Source: Chitinophaga tropicalis
GTDB taxonomy: Bacteria > Bacteroidota > Bacteroidia > Chitinophagales > Chitinophagaceae
DNA: 64,000 nucleotides
Direction: 5' to 3'
Assembly: GCF_009758205.1 (NCBI RefSeq)
Contig: NZ_WRXN01000005.1
Coordinates: 310,001 to 374,000, forward strand
Shown: in pieces, positions 25,142-34,800 of the stretch
Position numbering within the stretch: the first letter of the stretch is position 1
How the letters are laid out: each line of letters opens with the position of its first letter
The notes under the pieces: generated by a model
The model's input: only the letters and a program-made list of their open reading frames with translations
Databases searched by the model: none
Told to the model about the DNA's origin: nothing
Translations under genes and position numbers: made by a program

Positions 25142-25165
25142 GTTGTTTTGCAGTATCAAAACAAC
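25142..25165. promoter_or_regulatory. 9-bp inverted repeat before the efflux operon
   Basis: GTTGTTTTG (25142-25150) and CAAAACAAC (25157-25165) are exact reverse complements with a 6-base spacer, 7 bp upstream of the EmrA-like start. It may be an operator or a leader hairpin covering the ribosome-binding region. It lacks a U-tract, so termination of the AraC transcript is less likely. Confidence 0.5.
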
Positions 25166-25172
25166 AGATCAA

Positions 25173-26246
25173 ATGGAAACTAAACCTAAGAGAAAACCCA
25201 TACGGCTCATTATACTGGCTTTAATAATACTGGGTGCAGGCGGTTATGCTTTTAATTCCTACTTACGGAGCAAACAGATAGAAACAACTGACAATGCCCA
25301 GCTGGATGGCGACCTCCTGCCCGTCCGCGCAGGAATTGCGGGCTACGTTGAAAGCATCCGTTTTAAAGATAATCAGCAGGTAAAACAGGGAGATACCCTG
25401 ATAGTATTTGATACGCATGAACTCTCTGCCAGGGTGCAACAGGCAGAAGCAGCACTGGCCAAAGCAAAGGCAGATATACTTGTATCCGGCAGCAAAGCAG
25501 CAGCCGGTATGAACAATGCACAGGCAGCATTGCTTGCATCACAGTCAGATCAGCAACTGGTCATAGCGGCAAAAGCATCGCTCGACAAAGCAGTACAGGA
25601 TCTTAAACGTACCGAAAGCCTGCTGAAAATAAAAGCTGCAACACAGGAACAATATGAAACGGCGCTCAACAAAGTTGAACTGGCAAAAGCAGATCATGAA
25701 AGAGCCATGCGTATGCAGCAATCATCCCTGTCATCTTCTGAAGGGTTAAAGACTGAAGCCCGCGCGCAACAGGGACAAATATCTGTAGCACAGGCAGAAG
25801 TACAGCAAAGGGAAGCTGAACTGGCAGAAGCAAAGGAACATCTCAGTCATTCCTATATCATTGCGCCCTATACAGGTATTGTTACCAAAAGAACGATACA
25901 GGTGGGACAATATATATCTACCGGGCAATCACTCTGCGCCATCATAGATAATCATCACCTGTGGGTGACCGCCAACTTTAAGGAGACACAGTTAAAGCAG
26001 ATCCACGTAGGACAGGAAGCGGAGATCACAATAGATGCCTATCCAGGCATAAAGCTGAAGGGAAAGATAGAGTCATTTGGCGGGGCAACAGGTGCAAAAT
26101 TTGCCCTCATTCCGCCGGATAATGCTACCGGTAACTTCATCAAAATAGCACAGCGTTTCCCGCTCAGGATCAGCGTAGATGAAATACCTGCCAAAGAAAA
26201 GCTGTACCCCGGTCTCAGTGCATTCGTAACAGTTAAAATCAACTGA
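25173..26246 (+). CDS. HlyD/EmrA-type membrane fusion protein
   Basis: The 357-residue periplasmic adaptor (ATG 25173; a TTG start upstream was rejected) has one N-terminal membrane helix (about residues 9-27) and the lipoyl-like half AGIAGYVESIRFKDNQQVKQ. A long alpha-helical hairpin follows (about 85-210, rich in Ala/Gln/Lys), with a second lipoyl half and beta-barrel (YIIAPYTGIVTKRTIQVGQ, HHLWVTANFKETQL). It bridges the EmrB-like pump and TolC. The pump gene follows after 2 bp. Confidence 0.93.
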   Translation: METKPKRKPIRLIILALIILGAGGYAFNSYLRSKQIETTDNAQLDGDLLPVRAGIAGYVESIRFKDNQQVKQGDTLIVFDTHELSARVQQAEAALAKAKADILVSGSKAAAGMNNAQAALLASQSDQQLVIAAKASLDKAVQDLKRTESLLKIKAATQEQYETALNKVELAKADHERAMRMQQSSLSSSEGLKTEARAQQGQISVAQAEVQQREAELAEAKEHLSHSYIIAPYTGIVTKRTIQVGQYISTGQSLCAIIDNHHLWVTANFKETQLKQIHVGQEAEITIDAYPGIKLKGKIESFGGATGAKFALIPPDNATGNFIKIAQRFPLRISVDEIPAKEKLYPGLSAFVTVKIN

Positions 26247-26248
26247 TC

Positions 26249-27820
26249 ATGACGGCACAAGAACCACAGTACCCTACCGGCGCAACCCGGTGGATACTGG
26301 TGATCACCGCTATATCCTGTGCTGTGCTGGAGCTGATAGATTCCACCATAGTGAATGTATCCCTACGGGAAATAAGCGGCAACATCGGGGCTACTACAAT
26401 GGAAATAGGCTGGGTATCTACTGCATATGGCATCGGCAACGTGATCGTGATACCTCTTTCCGGTATGCTTTCCAACCTTTATGGAAGAAAGAAATACTTC
26501 ACAGGATCAGTCATTGTTTTCACACTGGCATCGCTGTTATGCGGACTATCATCCGGGCTATGGGTACTGGTATTCTGGCGTTTCATACAGGGCCTTGCAG
26601 GCGGCGGACTACTATCAACAGCAATGTCTATTGTAATAGGCGCTTTTCCGCCAGACCAGGCCAAAACAGCCTTCGTCACCTTTGCCATGGGTATTATGCT
26701 GGGGCCTATTTTCGGCCCCGTGCTGGGTGGTTACATTACAGATACCCTGTCCTGGCACTGGATCTTCTTTGTCAACGTACCCGTAGGCATCACTGCTGCT
26801 ATCCTTTCCTGGAAATACGTTTCCAACCTGGCAGGGGCGGAAAAGCCACGCACTATAGACTGGTGGGGAATTGCCTTCATTGCCATTGCACTCGGCAGCC
26901 TGCAGTTCGTACTGGAAGAAGGAGCCATACATGACTGGTTTGAAAGCAGTGAGATCGTCTTCTTCTTCGTTGCCTCCATTATTGGCTTCATTGCCTTTAC
27001 GTGGCGTGAGCTGACAACAACGGAGCCCGCGGTTGACCTGAAGCTGTACCGCAACTTCAACCTGGTGCTGGGTAATATTATCAGCCTGCTGGTGGGAATG
27101 ATGCTCAATGGTACTCTTTTCATCTTTCCTATGCTTACCCAGGGATCGCTGGGATGGACAGCTACACAAACGGGCGCATTCCTTATCTCCGGAGGTATAG
27201 TGGGCGCCCTGGCTATGATAGCGGGAAAGAAACTCTTCCCGACCACCGGTCCGAAGATACTGATGTTCTCAGGGCTTGTTATTGTAATCATTTCACTGCT
27301 GCCCCTGGGAGCTTCTTCTTTCGACTCCGGCAGCAATAACTTCTACTGGCCTTTCATTGTACGCAATATTGGTACGGCGCTGATCATTCCTAACATGGTG
27401 AGCCTTGCCGTGGGAGATCTCCGTGGCAAAGCGCTGGCACAGGCTACCGGCCTTTCCACTATGCTACGGCAACTGGGAGGTGCCATAGGTGTGGCTATCA
27501 TCGGTATCTATACTACCAACAACGGCGCCTTTGTACGTCATCACCTGGCAGGGCATATTTCAGACTACAGTTATGCAGCGCAGGAAAGAGCAGCTATGGC
27601 TCAACAGTCCTTTTCAGCTGCAGGTTATGCCACAGACGAATCAGCCAGCGCCGCATGGAGGGTACTGGAAAATACCCTGGTAAAACAGCAGACGCTTATC
27701 ACCTACAATCATGGTTTCCTGCTGTTTGCCATCCTGATAGCACTATGCCTGCCGGTAGTACTGCTTATCCGCAATAAAAAAACAACGAACGGACAGGAAG
27801 AAACAATGGAGATGCATTAA
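26249..27820 (+). CDS. DHA2-family MFS efflux pump (EmrB-type)
   Basis: The 523-residue, about 14-helix pump starts RWILVITAISCAVLELIDST, with the DHA2 features LSGMLSNLYGRKKYF in loop 2-3 and the antiporter motif GIMLGPIFGPVLGGYITD in helix 5. It is expected to use proton motive force to export drugs or metabolites through the EmrA-like adaptor and TolC-like channel encoded next to it. The spacing of 2 bp upstream and 11 bp downstream supports one operon. Substrate is unknown. Confidence 0.94.
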   Translation: MTAQEPQYPTGATRWILVITAISCAVLELIDSTIVNVSLREISGNIGATTMEIGWVSTAYGIGNVIVIPLSGMLSNLYGRKKYFTGSVIVFTLASLLCGLSSGLWVLVFWRFIQGLAGGGLLSTAMSIVIGAFPPDQAKTAFVTFAMGIMLGPIFGPVLGGYITDTLSWHWIFFVNVPVGITAAILSWKYVSNLAGAEKPRTIDWWGIAFIAIALGSLQFVLEEGAIHDWFESSEIVFFFVASIIGFIAFTWRELTTTEPAVDLKLYRNFNLVLGNIISLLVGMMLNGTLFIFPMLTQGSLGWTATQTGAFLISGGIVGALAMIAGKKLFPTTGPKILMFSGLVIVIISLLPLGASSFDSGSNNFYWPFIVRNIGTALIIPNMVSLAVGDLRGKALAQATGLSTMLRQLGGAIGVAIIGIYTTNNGAFVRHHLAGHISDYSYAAQERAAMAQQSFSAAGYATDESASAAWRVLENTLVKQQTLITYNHGFLLFAILIALCLPVVLLIRNKKTTNGQEETMEMH

Positions 27821-27831
27821 ACATTATCAGC

Positions 27832-29151
27832 ATGAAGAAAATAATTCTCAGCATATTATCACTAACAGTCCTTATTACAGTCCGCGCACAGACAAACGCA
27901 GACACCCTGCGCATCAGCAGGCAGCAGGCTATGGAAACAGGGTTAAAGAACCGTTTTGATATACAGGCCAACCAGTACAATATCAAAGTAGCCGAAACCA
28001 ATGTACGTAAGGCGAAAAATGAACGCCTGCCGGAAGTGAATGGCAGCGCCGACGTAAGATATAACATGCAGCTACAGCAATCCGTTATTCCCGGTGGTAT
28101 CCTTCCGGGTTATGACAAAGCGCAGCTCGTAGCATTAGGTCCCACCAAAAACATGAGCATATTCGGTATCAGCCTGCAGCAACCTGTATTTGACCGTAAC
28201 AGGACCAACAATATAAAGATCGCGGAAAACAAAGCGGCACAACAACAGGAGAAGAACAAAGCAGATGAGATCACGATCAGGACAAGGATTGCGCAGGCAT
28301 ACCTGGATGTGCTGCTGAAAGAGCTGCAACAACAGATAGCTGCAGACAATGTAGCGAGGAATGAAGCTTATGCTTTGCTGGCAGAAGGTAAGTATCAGCA
28401 TGGAGCATTAATAGAGAATGATTACCTGCGTATAAAGCTTGACCTGGAAAATGCAAAGCTTTCTGCCACAGAAGCTGACCAGCAATATGCGCTGGCATTA
28501 ATGGCGTTGAAATATGAGATGAACATACCGGCAGGCACTCCCCTCCTGCTGACCGATCATCTCGGCATGCCTGAAGCCACCGCCATGCAGGAAGCACAAA
28601 ATGAAAGAACAGAGATCCGCCAGCTGAGGCTTTCATTGGAAGAAGATCAGCTGCTGCTGAAGAAAACAAAGCAAAGCACGTTGCCGATTGTTTCTCTTAT
28701 GGCCAATTATTCGCAACAATATCTCAATGATAATTTCAACTACGGACAAAGTAAATGGTGGAGCCCCTTCAGCTACGCAGGTATTAAGCTTGACATACCG
28801 CTTTCTGCACATTTTAAGAATAAGACCAATGTACAGGAATATAAACACCAGGTCAGGCAGCATGAACTGATGCTGGAACAGAAGAAAGCCGATATCAGTT
28901 ATGAGGTACAGCAGGCGCGCACCTCACTCTCCAATGCTTTGCTCAATATGCAGCAGGCCAGGAAGAACTATGATCTTTCACAGCAGATATACAGTAATCA
29001 GCGGCAACAGTTTGAGCTGGGCGTGTTTCAGTATAGTGATCTGCTGGATACAGAAAAAGCCATGCAGTCGACAGAACAGGGATATATACAGTCCGTCTAT
29101 GACTACCTGACAGCTACTATCAATTACCAGCATGCCATTGCTGAATTATAA
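27832..29151 (+). CDS. TolC-family outer-membrane efflux protein
   Basis: The 439-residue protein has a signal peptide ending VRAQ and two OEP repeats of long amphipathic helices (first about residues 30-215, second about 235-435), with beta-strand segments such as ADVRYNMQLQQSVIPG and PFSYAGIKLDIPLSAHFKN. It forms the outer-membrane channel of the tripartite pump. There is no N-terminal lipobox Cys. Confidence 0.93.
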   Translation: MKKIILSILSLTVLITVRAQTNADTLRISRQQAMETGLKNRFDIQANQYNIKVAETNVRKAKNERLPEVNGSADVRYNMQLQQSVIPGGILPGYDKAQLVALGPTKNMSIFGISLQQPVFDRNRTNNIKIAENKAAQQQEKNKADEITIRTRIAQAYLDVLLKELQQQIAADNVARNEAYALLAEGKYQHGALIENDYLRIKLDLENAKLSATEADQQYALALMALKYEMNIPAGTPLLLTDHLGMPEATAMQEAQNERTEIRQLRLSLEEDQLLLKKTKQSTLPIVSLMANYSQQYLNDNFNYGQSKWWSPFSYAGIKLDIPLSAHFKNKTNVQEYKHQVRQHELMLEQKKADISYEVQQARTSLSNALLNMQQARKNYDLSQQIYSNQRQQFELGVFQYSDLLDTEKAMQSTEQGYIQSVYDYLTATINYQHAIAEL

Positions 29152-29168
29152 CACTAAATGATTGCGTT

Positions 29169-29894
29169 ATGCCAAGAGTGCCAAAATGGATAGGCGATGC
29201 CATGGAAAATATATTCGCGTCCAAAATTCTGCCTGTCACCGTTACTGAAACAGAATACCTGACTCCTCAGATAAAAAGGATACGTTTTGAAGGAGATCTT
29301 GCACATGCCGGTTTTCATACCGGCTATGCAATCTCTTTCCGTGTGAACGATACAGATTTCAGGCATTATACACCTGTAACTTTTAATAAAGAGGAAGGAT
29401 ATTGCGACATTATCTTCCACCTGCATGGCAATGGCCCCGGCAGCCTGTTTGCAGACAGTCTGAAACCAGGCGACCAGGTAAAGATGATGGCTCCCGGAGG
29501 TAAAAAGATGTACAGGGAAGACAGTCCTCTCCATTTCTTCTCCGGCGATGAAACGGCCCTCGGATTATTCCTTTCCATCAGTGAAGGTGTGCTGGAAAGA
29601 AGCGGGCAATATACCGGCATACTGGAAGTGGAGACCGGGATACAGCTTCCCTCCTCTCTGCAATTGGCGCCTTATATTCTTGACAGGAACAGTAAAGATA
29701 AAGCTGCACTGGTATCCGGATGTTTAGATGAGATCCGCCAGGATATGGGAGACCTGTGGCAGAATATGACCTGTTACCTGGCAGGTAATGCAGCTTCTAT
29801 ACAAATGGTCAGGAAAGGATTGCTGGCAAGAGGGGTGAGCAGCCGTAATATACTCACGCAGGCTTACTGGGCAGAGGGTAAGATAGGTTTGTAA
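29169..29894 (+). CDS. Siderophore-interacting protein (FAD-dependent reductase)
   Basis: The 241-residue protein matches the SIP/ViuB family. An N-terminal FAD-binding barrel shows TPQIKRIRFEGDL, FRHYTPVTF and DIIFHLHGNGPGSLFAD. A C-terminal NAD(P)H-binding half shows HFFSGDETALGLFLSI, CYLAGNAASIQMVRKGL and ILTQAYWAEGKIG. Family members reduce ferric siderophores in the cytoplasm to release iron. It follows the TolC gene by 17 bp, so it is probably in the efflux operon, hinting that the pump handles an iron chelator. That link is inference. Confidence 0.9.
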   Translation: MPRVPKWIGDAMENIFASKILPVTVTETEYLTPQIKRIRFEGDLAHAGFHTGYAISFRVNDTDFRHYTPVTFNKEEGYCDIIFHLHGNGPGSLFADSLKPGDQVKMMAPGGKKMYREDSPLHFFSGDETALGLFLSISEGVLERSGQYTGILEVETGIQLPSSLQLAPYILDRNSKDKAALVSGCLDEIRQDMGDLWQNMTCYLAGNAASIQMVRKGLLARGVSSRNILTQAYWAEGKIGL

Positions 29895-29926
29895 TGGCCT
29901 GTTTATGACAAATAAATCTAAATATC

Positions 29927-29934
29927 TATATTTG
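29927..29934 (+). promoter_or_regulatory. -7 box (TATATTTG) for the DUF4197 gene
   Basis: TATATTTG matches TAnnTTTG and lies 19 bp before the ATG at 29954. No convincing -33 TTG is seen at normal spacing. Confidence 0.5.
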
Positions 29935-29953
29935 CTTCGTTATAAATCAATAT

Positions 29954-30673
29954 ATGAAGCGAATATTTACCGTATCACTTTTTGCAGTCCTGGTTTGCAG
30001 CAGCTGTGAATCAGCACAACAGATATTGAACAACCTGCCGCAATCCGGTCAAACAACCAACGCTATGCAGATAGCTGCAGGCCTGAAAGAAGCACTGACA
30101 ATTGGTACACAGAACAGTACCGGCAGACTTTCTGCAGTAAACGGCTTCTTTGCCAATGCAGCGCTGAAAATACTGATGCCTCCCGAAGCGCAGAAAGTAG
30201 AATCAACTTTGCGTAACCTGGGTTTGGGAAGCGTAGTTGACAAAGCTGTGCTTTCTATGAACAGAGGCGCAGAAGAAGCCGCCAGCGCGGCAACACCTAT
30301 TTTCGTGAATGCTATTAAACAGATGACCATCACTGATGCGATAGGGATATTGAGAGGTGGTGACTTTGCAGCTACCAACTATTTTAAGCAGAAAACAACG
30401 GCCGCGCTGACAGAAGCGTTCCGTCCTGTTATTACTAATTCACTGCAGAAAGTGAATGCTACCAAATACTGGTCTGATGTATTTTCAACATACAATAAGT
30501 TCTCATCTACACCGGTGAATACTGATCTGGCTGGATATGTAACTGAGAAAGCTATTGCGGGGATCTTTCATGAAGTGTCACTGGAAGAGCAGAAGATCCG
30601 TCAGGACCCCGCTGCACGCGTTACAGATCTGTTGAAGGCTGTTTTTGGCAGTGCGCTGGCGCAGACGAAGTAA
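29954..30673 (+). CDS. DUF4197 lipoprotein
   Basis: The 239-residue protein carries a lipoprotein-type signal peptide (FAVLVCSSCES) and the DUF4197 pattern: GLKEALTIGTQNSTGRLSAV, FFANAALKILMPPEAQKV, VDKAVLSMNRGAEEAASAA and a conserved GDFAATNYFKQKT segment. It is probably membrane-anchored in the periplasm; molecular function is unknown. It has its own probable promoter and is followed by a very strong terminator, so it looks monocistronic. Confidence 0.88.
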   Translation: MKRIFTVSLFAVLVCSSCESAQQILNNLPQSGQTTNAMQIAAGLKEALTIGTQNSTGRLSAVNGFFANAALKILMPPEAQKVESTLRNLGLGSVVDKAVLSMNRGAEEAASAATPIFVNAIKQMTITDAIGILRGGDFAATNYFKQKTTAALTEAFRPVITNSLQKVNATKYWSDVFSTYNKFSSTPVNTDLAGYVTEKAIAGIFHEVSLEEQKIRQDPAARVTDLLKAVFGSALAQTK

Positions 30674-30685
30674 ATTTCTTTTTAT

Positions 30686-30727
30686 AAAGCACTGGCTGGC
30701 CTGAGGCCAGCCAGTGCTTTTTTTTTT
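30686..30727 (+). terminator. Strong terminator after the DUF4197 gene
   Basis: A 16-bp perfect stem (AAAGCACTGGCTGGCC with its complement) closes on a TGA loop and runs into ten T in a row. The A-run on the opposite side means minus-strand transcripts may also stop here. Confidence 0.9.
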
Positions 30728-30732
30728 GAGAG

Positions 30733-31002
30733 CTATTTAATTAAGCTGTGTGCTTTATTGAACCCTGCCGGATCCCTGAAAATAATGGGACGGTCAAACC
30801 AGTTCACATCCGCCGCATTTAGCTTCAGCACATCGCTTTCATCAAATTTTGCAACTTTATCCAGTTCCTTGAAAGCACAGGAGGGAGCGAGGATATATGC
30901 GCCGGAAATGGGTAGCTCATATTTCCATTTAACATTATAGACCTTTTCCTTCTGGGGAACAGTGTCTGATAGTGTATCCTGTGCTATGGCGGTGTTCAGC
31001 AT
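30733..31002 (-). pseudogene. Remnant of a PAP2-type phosphatase gene (N-terminal fragment)
   Basis: The 89-codon frame encodes part of a signal peptide (NTAIAQ) and a segment resembling the N-terminal region of Bacteroidota PAP2 phosphatases (YELPISGAYILAPSCAFK, VNWFDRPIIFRDPAGF). It then stops before any of the catalytic motifs. Upstream, the hydrophobic signal region continues in frame (LSLILPCYLL) without an ATG; an ATG sits one base out of frame (ATGCGAACTTAG). Start and C-terminus therefore both look lost, consistent with a decayed gene. A short functional protein cannot be excluded. Confidence 0.6.
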
Positions 31003-31209
31003 CAGCAGGTAACAGGGTAGGATTAAGCTAAGTTCGCATTATTTATACAGATATAGAAAATGAGGAGCAAAATAATATTATTTCCCGGCAGTTTCTGAGG
31101 ATAGAGTTGTATATATCATGGTTGTAACTGTGAAGGTACCCGGGCAGAGTTGTTAAAAAAAAATTAAAAATTATTTTTTAATTCACAATAAATAGCTACT
31201 TTACCATCA

Positions 31210-31242
31210 GTTTAATAATTGTCAATATCACAATTATTAAAC
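31210..31242. promoter_or_regulatory. 13-bp perfect inverted repeat upstream of the polysaccharide locus
   Basis: GTTTAATAATTGT (31210-31222) and ACAATTATTAAAC (31230-31242) are exact reverse complements around CAATATC. It is too AT-rich for a stable terminator and sits among regulatory-looking sequence, so a dimeric-regulator site is plausible. Confidence 0.5.
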
Positions 31243-31311
31243 ATGACAGGTAAAAAACTATAGCGAATTCCATGTAGTGAACAACAAAAGGGGCAAAGAT
31301 GTAAAATAAAA

Positions 31312-31325
31312 TGTAATCGATTACA
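31312..31325. promoter_or_regulatory. Candidate LacI-family operator
   Basis: TGTAATCGATTACA is a perfect 14-bp palindrome with the central CG typical of LacI-family operators. It lies 508 bp upstream of the SusC start. No LacI gene is in the window, so the regulator would be encoded elsewhere. Confidence 0.55.
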
Positions 31326-31363
31326 CATTACAATTCGGAGTTAAATGTAGCAATTACAACCAC

Positions 31364-31453
31364 GTGAACGAATCTCCTGTATCAATTGTACCCGGTGCAT
31401 GAGATAACTTTTTGTCTTAATAAGCTAAGAGGTGCATTTAACGGCGAACAAAT
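31364..31453 (+). repeat. Direct repeat, copy 1 (~90 bp)
   Basis: This copy begins GTGAACGAA and shares with copy 2 the blocks CTTTTTGTCTTAA, GTGCATTTAAC and GAACAAAT in the same order. Similarity is imperfect (substitutions and small indels), suggesting an old duplication in the leader of the SusC gene. Confidence 0.75.
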
Positions 31454-31490
31454 CAGAAAAAGATGTAGCAAACAAATACATGCAATCGAT

Positions 31491-31579
31491 GTGAACGAAC
31501 TCCCTGTATAAATGTACTGAGGTGAACGGGATATTACTTTTTGTCTTAAGCTAATAAGTGCATTTAACTGTGAACAAAT
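31491..31579 (+). repeat. Direct repeat, copy 2 (~89 bp)
   Basis: Second copy of the leader repeat, 37 bp downstream of copy 1. Each copy contains a TA..CTTTTTG segment that is one base from a Bacteroidota -7 box, so duplicated promoters are one possible reading. Confidence 0.75.
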
Positions 31580-31833
31580 ACCAGGTGACATAGCAAAGGC
31601 TATGCCTCGCCAGGAGCTGGTATTTCCATTGTAGTCCAAATTCCGGTTATGAATGTTTTAAATAATTTCTGTCAGCCTGAACTGCTATTCGTGAACGGCC
31701 GACCAACCAACTCTATACTTGTGAGCATTGTATGCTGCATGCCACCCTAAGTGCACATGTACCAAAAGGCTTGACTATAGCCGGTATAACCTGCCAGTAG
31801 CCTGTATATAACCTCACAATAAATTCCAACTAT

Positions 31834-34800
31834 ATGAAAAAAATACGACGCAATGTTGCCAACATTTCTACAATCGTTGTGCTCCTTTTTATTACCTGTA
31901 TTACTCAAAAGACATATGCGCAGGACAATGAAATTACTGTACAGGGAAGAGTAACGTCCGACTCTTCCGCGCTGCAAAGCGTGACAGTGGTACTGAAATC
32001 TGATATAAGGAAAAGTACGCTTACAAACGAAAAAGGATACTTCTCCATGAAGGTACCTTCAAATGGCGTGCTCATATTCTCCATGATAGGATTTGAAAAG
32101 CAGGAAGTGCCTATCAATGGCCGGCCATCGCTGAATGTACTGCTGGCCACAAAAGATAATGGCCTGAATGAAGTGACCATCACCGGTTTTGGTGGTACAC
32201 AGAAAAAAGCCAGTATGGTCAGCGCCATTACAACAGTGAACGTGAAAGAGCTGAAAGGCCCCACCGGTAACCTCACCAACATGCTGGCGGGCAGGATTGC
32301 AGGTATGATCTCTTTCCAGCAGAGTGGCGAGCCAGGCTTTGGCACCAATAACTCTACATTCTATATACGCGGCCTCTCCACCTTTGGTACAGGTAAACAG
32401 GACCCGCTGATCCTTATAGATGGTGTGGAATCTTCTGCCACAGATATGGCCCGTGTACAGCCGGACGATATCGCTGATTTTTCTGTACTGAAAGACGCCG
32501 CTGCATCTTCCATTTATGGCGCACGCGGTGCAAACGGTGTGGTACTGATCAACACCAAGACAGGTAAGGAAGGAGCGGCCAAATTCAGCTTCCGGGCAGA
32601 GAACCGCCTTTCCACCAACACAAAGAACTTTAAAATGGCTGATAACATCACCTATATGAACCTGGCCAATGAAGCAACATTGACAAGGTCTCCCACAGCC
32701 ATTCAGCCTTATACGCAGAACAAGATCAATCATACCATGGCGGGAGATGATCCCTATCTCTATCCGAATAATAACTGGATCAAACAACTGATCAGGAACA
32801 CCACCCGCAATCAGGGTTACAACCTCAACATCAGTGGAGGTTCATCAAGAGCGCGCTACTATATAGCCGGTACATACAACCTGGACAACGGCGTCCTGAA
32901 AGTAGATCCTATCAATAGTTTCAACAATAACATCAAACTGGCCAACTATTCTCTCAGGACCAATATCAACATCAATGTGACCAATAGCACAGAACTGATA
33001 GTGCGTATGTACGGACAGTTTGATGACTACCAGGGACCAATTCCCGAAGACAATAAAACCGGTGGCCAGACCATTTTTGACAAAGCACTGCGCGCCAACC
33101 CGGTAATGTTCCCTGCCGTATATCCATCTTCAAAGCTGCCATATATTGAACATCCTCTCTTCGGTTCCGCCCGTACCGTGACCAACGGAGCACTGTCTTC
33201 TACCCTCTATGTAAACCCATATGCAGATATGGTGAAGGGTTACAGCGTTTATAAAACTTCAAACATACAGCCACAGCTGGAACTGAAACAGAACCTGAAT
33301 GCCATTACCAGCGGCCTGAGTGCGCGTGCAATGGGATACCTGAGAAGATACACTTATTACACAGTAAACAGGAGCTATAATCCTTTCTACTACAGCGCCA
33401 TCATCAACCCCGCTACACAGGATTACAGCCTGAGCGTATTGAATGACGGTTCTGCTACCTCAGTAGGCACAGTAGGTACAGAATACCTGGGTTACAGTGA
33501 AGGCAATAAGACCATAGATTCACGGCTCTGGCTGGAAGGCTCACTGAACTATAATCATACTTTCGGCAAACTGCATACAGTAGGTGGTACCCTGATCTCC
33601 TACATGTCCAGTTATGAAACAGGTAATGCAGGTAGTGTAACAGCTTCTCTGCCTCAACGTAACCAGGGTCTTTCCGGCAGGTTTACCTATGCTTACGATG
33701 ATAAATATCTCGTGGAACTGAATTTCGGCTATAACGGCAGTGAACGTTTCTCCGAGAAAAAACGGTATGGCTTCTTCCCCTCCGCAGGCCTTGGCTACCG
33801 CATCTCCAACGAACCTTTCTTTGAGCCGCTGAAAAAGGCCGTTACCGATCTTAAACTCAGGGCAACATATGGTATTGTAGGTAATGACCAGATCGGCAAA
33901 GTGGAAGACCGCTTCTTCTACCTGTCCAATATCGATATGAATAATGCCGGTTATTCTGCAAGCTTTGGTAAAAATGATGGTGTCGGTGTTTATACCAGAA
34001 ATGGTATTTCCATTTCCCGCTATGCCAATCCCAATATTACCTGGGAACTGTCAAGGCAGATCAACCTGGGCATGGACCTGAGGCTGTTCAACGACTTTGA
34101 TATGACCGTTGATGTTTACAAACAATACAGGTCACAGATACTGCAACCTAAGTCTTATACCGAATCAGCATACGGGCTGGCTGTTGTTCCATCTTCCAAC
34201 TATGGAAAGGCAGAGACCAAAGGGATCGATATTGCTGCTAAATATCAGCATAGTTTCTCACGCGACTTCTGGGCCAACATCCGAGGTACATTCACCTGGG
34301 CAGTTAACAAGAGAACTGTTACAGACGAAATACAATACCCGGCGTCTCTGTCGCACCTGTCTGGCAAAGGCCGCTCTGTCAGCCAGGGATGGGGATATAT
34401 TGCCGAACGTCTTTTCATAGATCAGAAAGAAGTTGAGAACTCTCCCCTGCAGTTCAGTGATGCAGGCCTGCTGGCAGGCGATATCAAATACCGTGATGTG
34501 ACCGGCGACGGCCAGATCAACAGTGATGATATGGTGCCTCTGGGTCTTCCTCAGCAACCGGAGATCATTTACGGTTTCGGCGCTTCTTTGGGCTATAAAA
34601 GGCTGGACTTCAGCTTTTACTTCCAGGGTTCTGCCCGTTCTACCTTCTTTATTGATCCAAGAGCTATACAGCCATTCTACCAGGATAAAGGTTACCAGAC
34701 CAACCTGCTGCAGGTGGTTGCTGACAGCCACTGGTCAAACGATAACCAGGACCTCTATGCTTTCTGGCCCCGTATGAGCACATGGAGAGTGGAATCCAAT

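Larger units (their letters stand above)
31003..31833. other. 831-bp non-coding region upstream of the SusC gene
   Basis: I found no convincing gene here. The segment is AT-rich at 31145-31260, then carries a 13-bp inverted repeat (31210-31242), a LacI-type palindrome (31312-31325) and two ~90-bp imperfect direct repeats (31364-31453, 31491-31579), before a ~250-bp stretch to the SusC start. A small minus-strand frame at 31382-31639 is a by-product of the repeats. The region probably holds the promoter and regulatory leader of the polysaccharide locus. Confidence 0.7.

Noticed and set aside
31364..31579. CRISPR-like spacing of repeats
   Set aside because: Only two copies, ~90 bp long and imperfect, with no cas genes; this is a simple leader duplication.
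31382..31639. 85-residue minus-strand frame in the SusC leader
   Set aside because: Its internal repeat simply mirrors the duplicated DNA; composition and position give no support for a protein.
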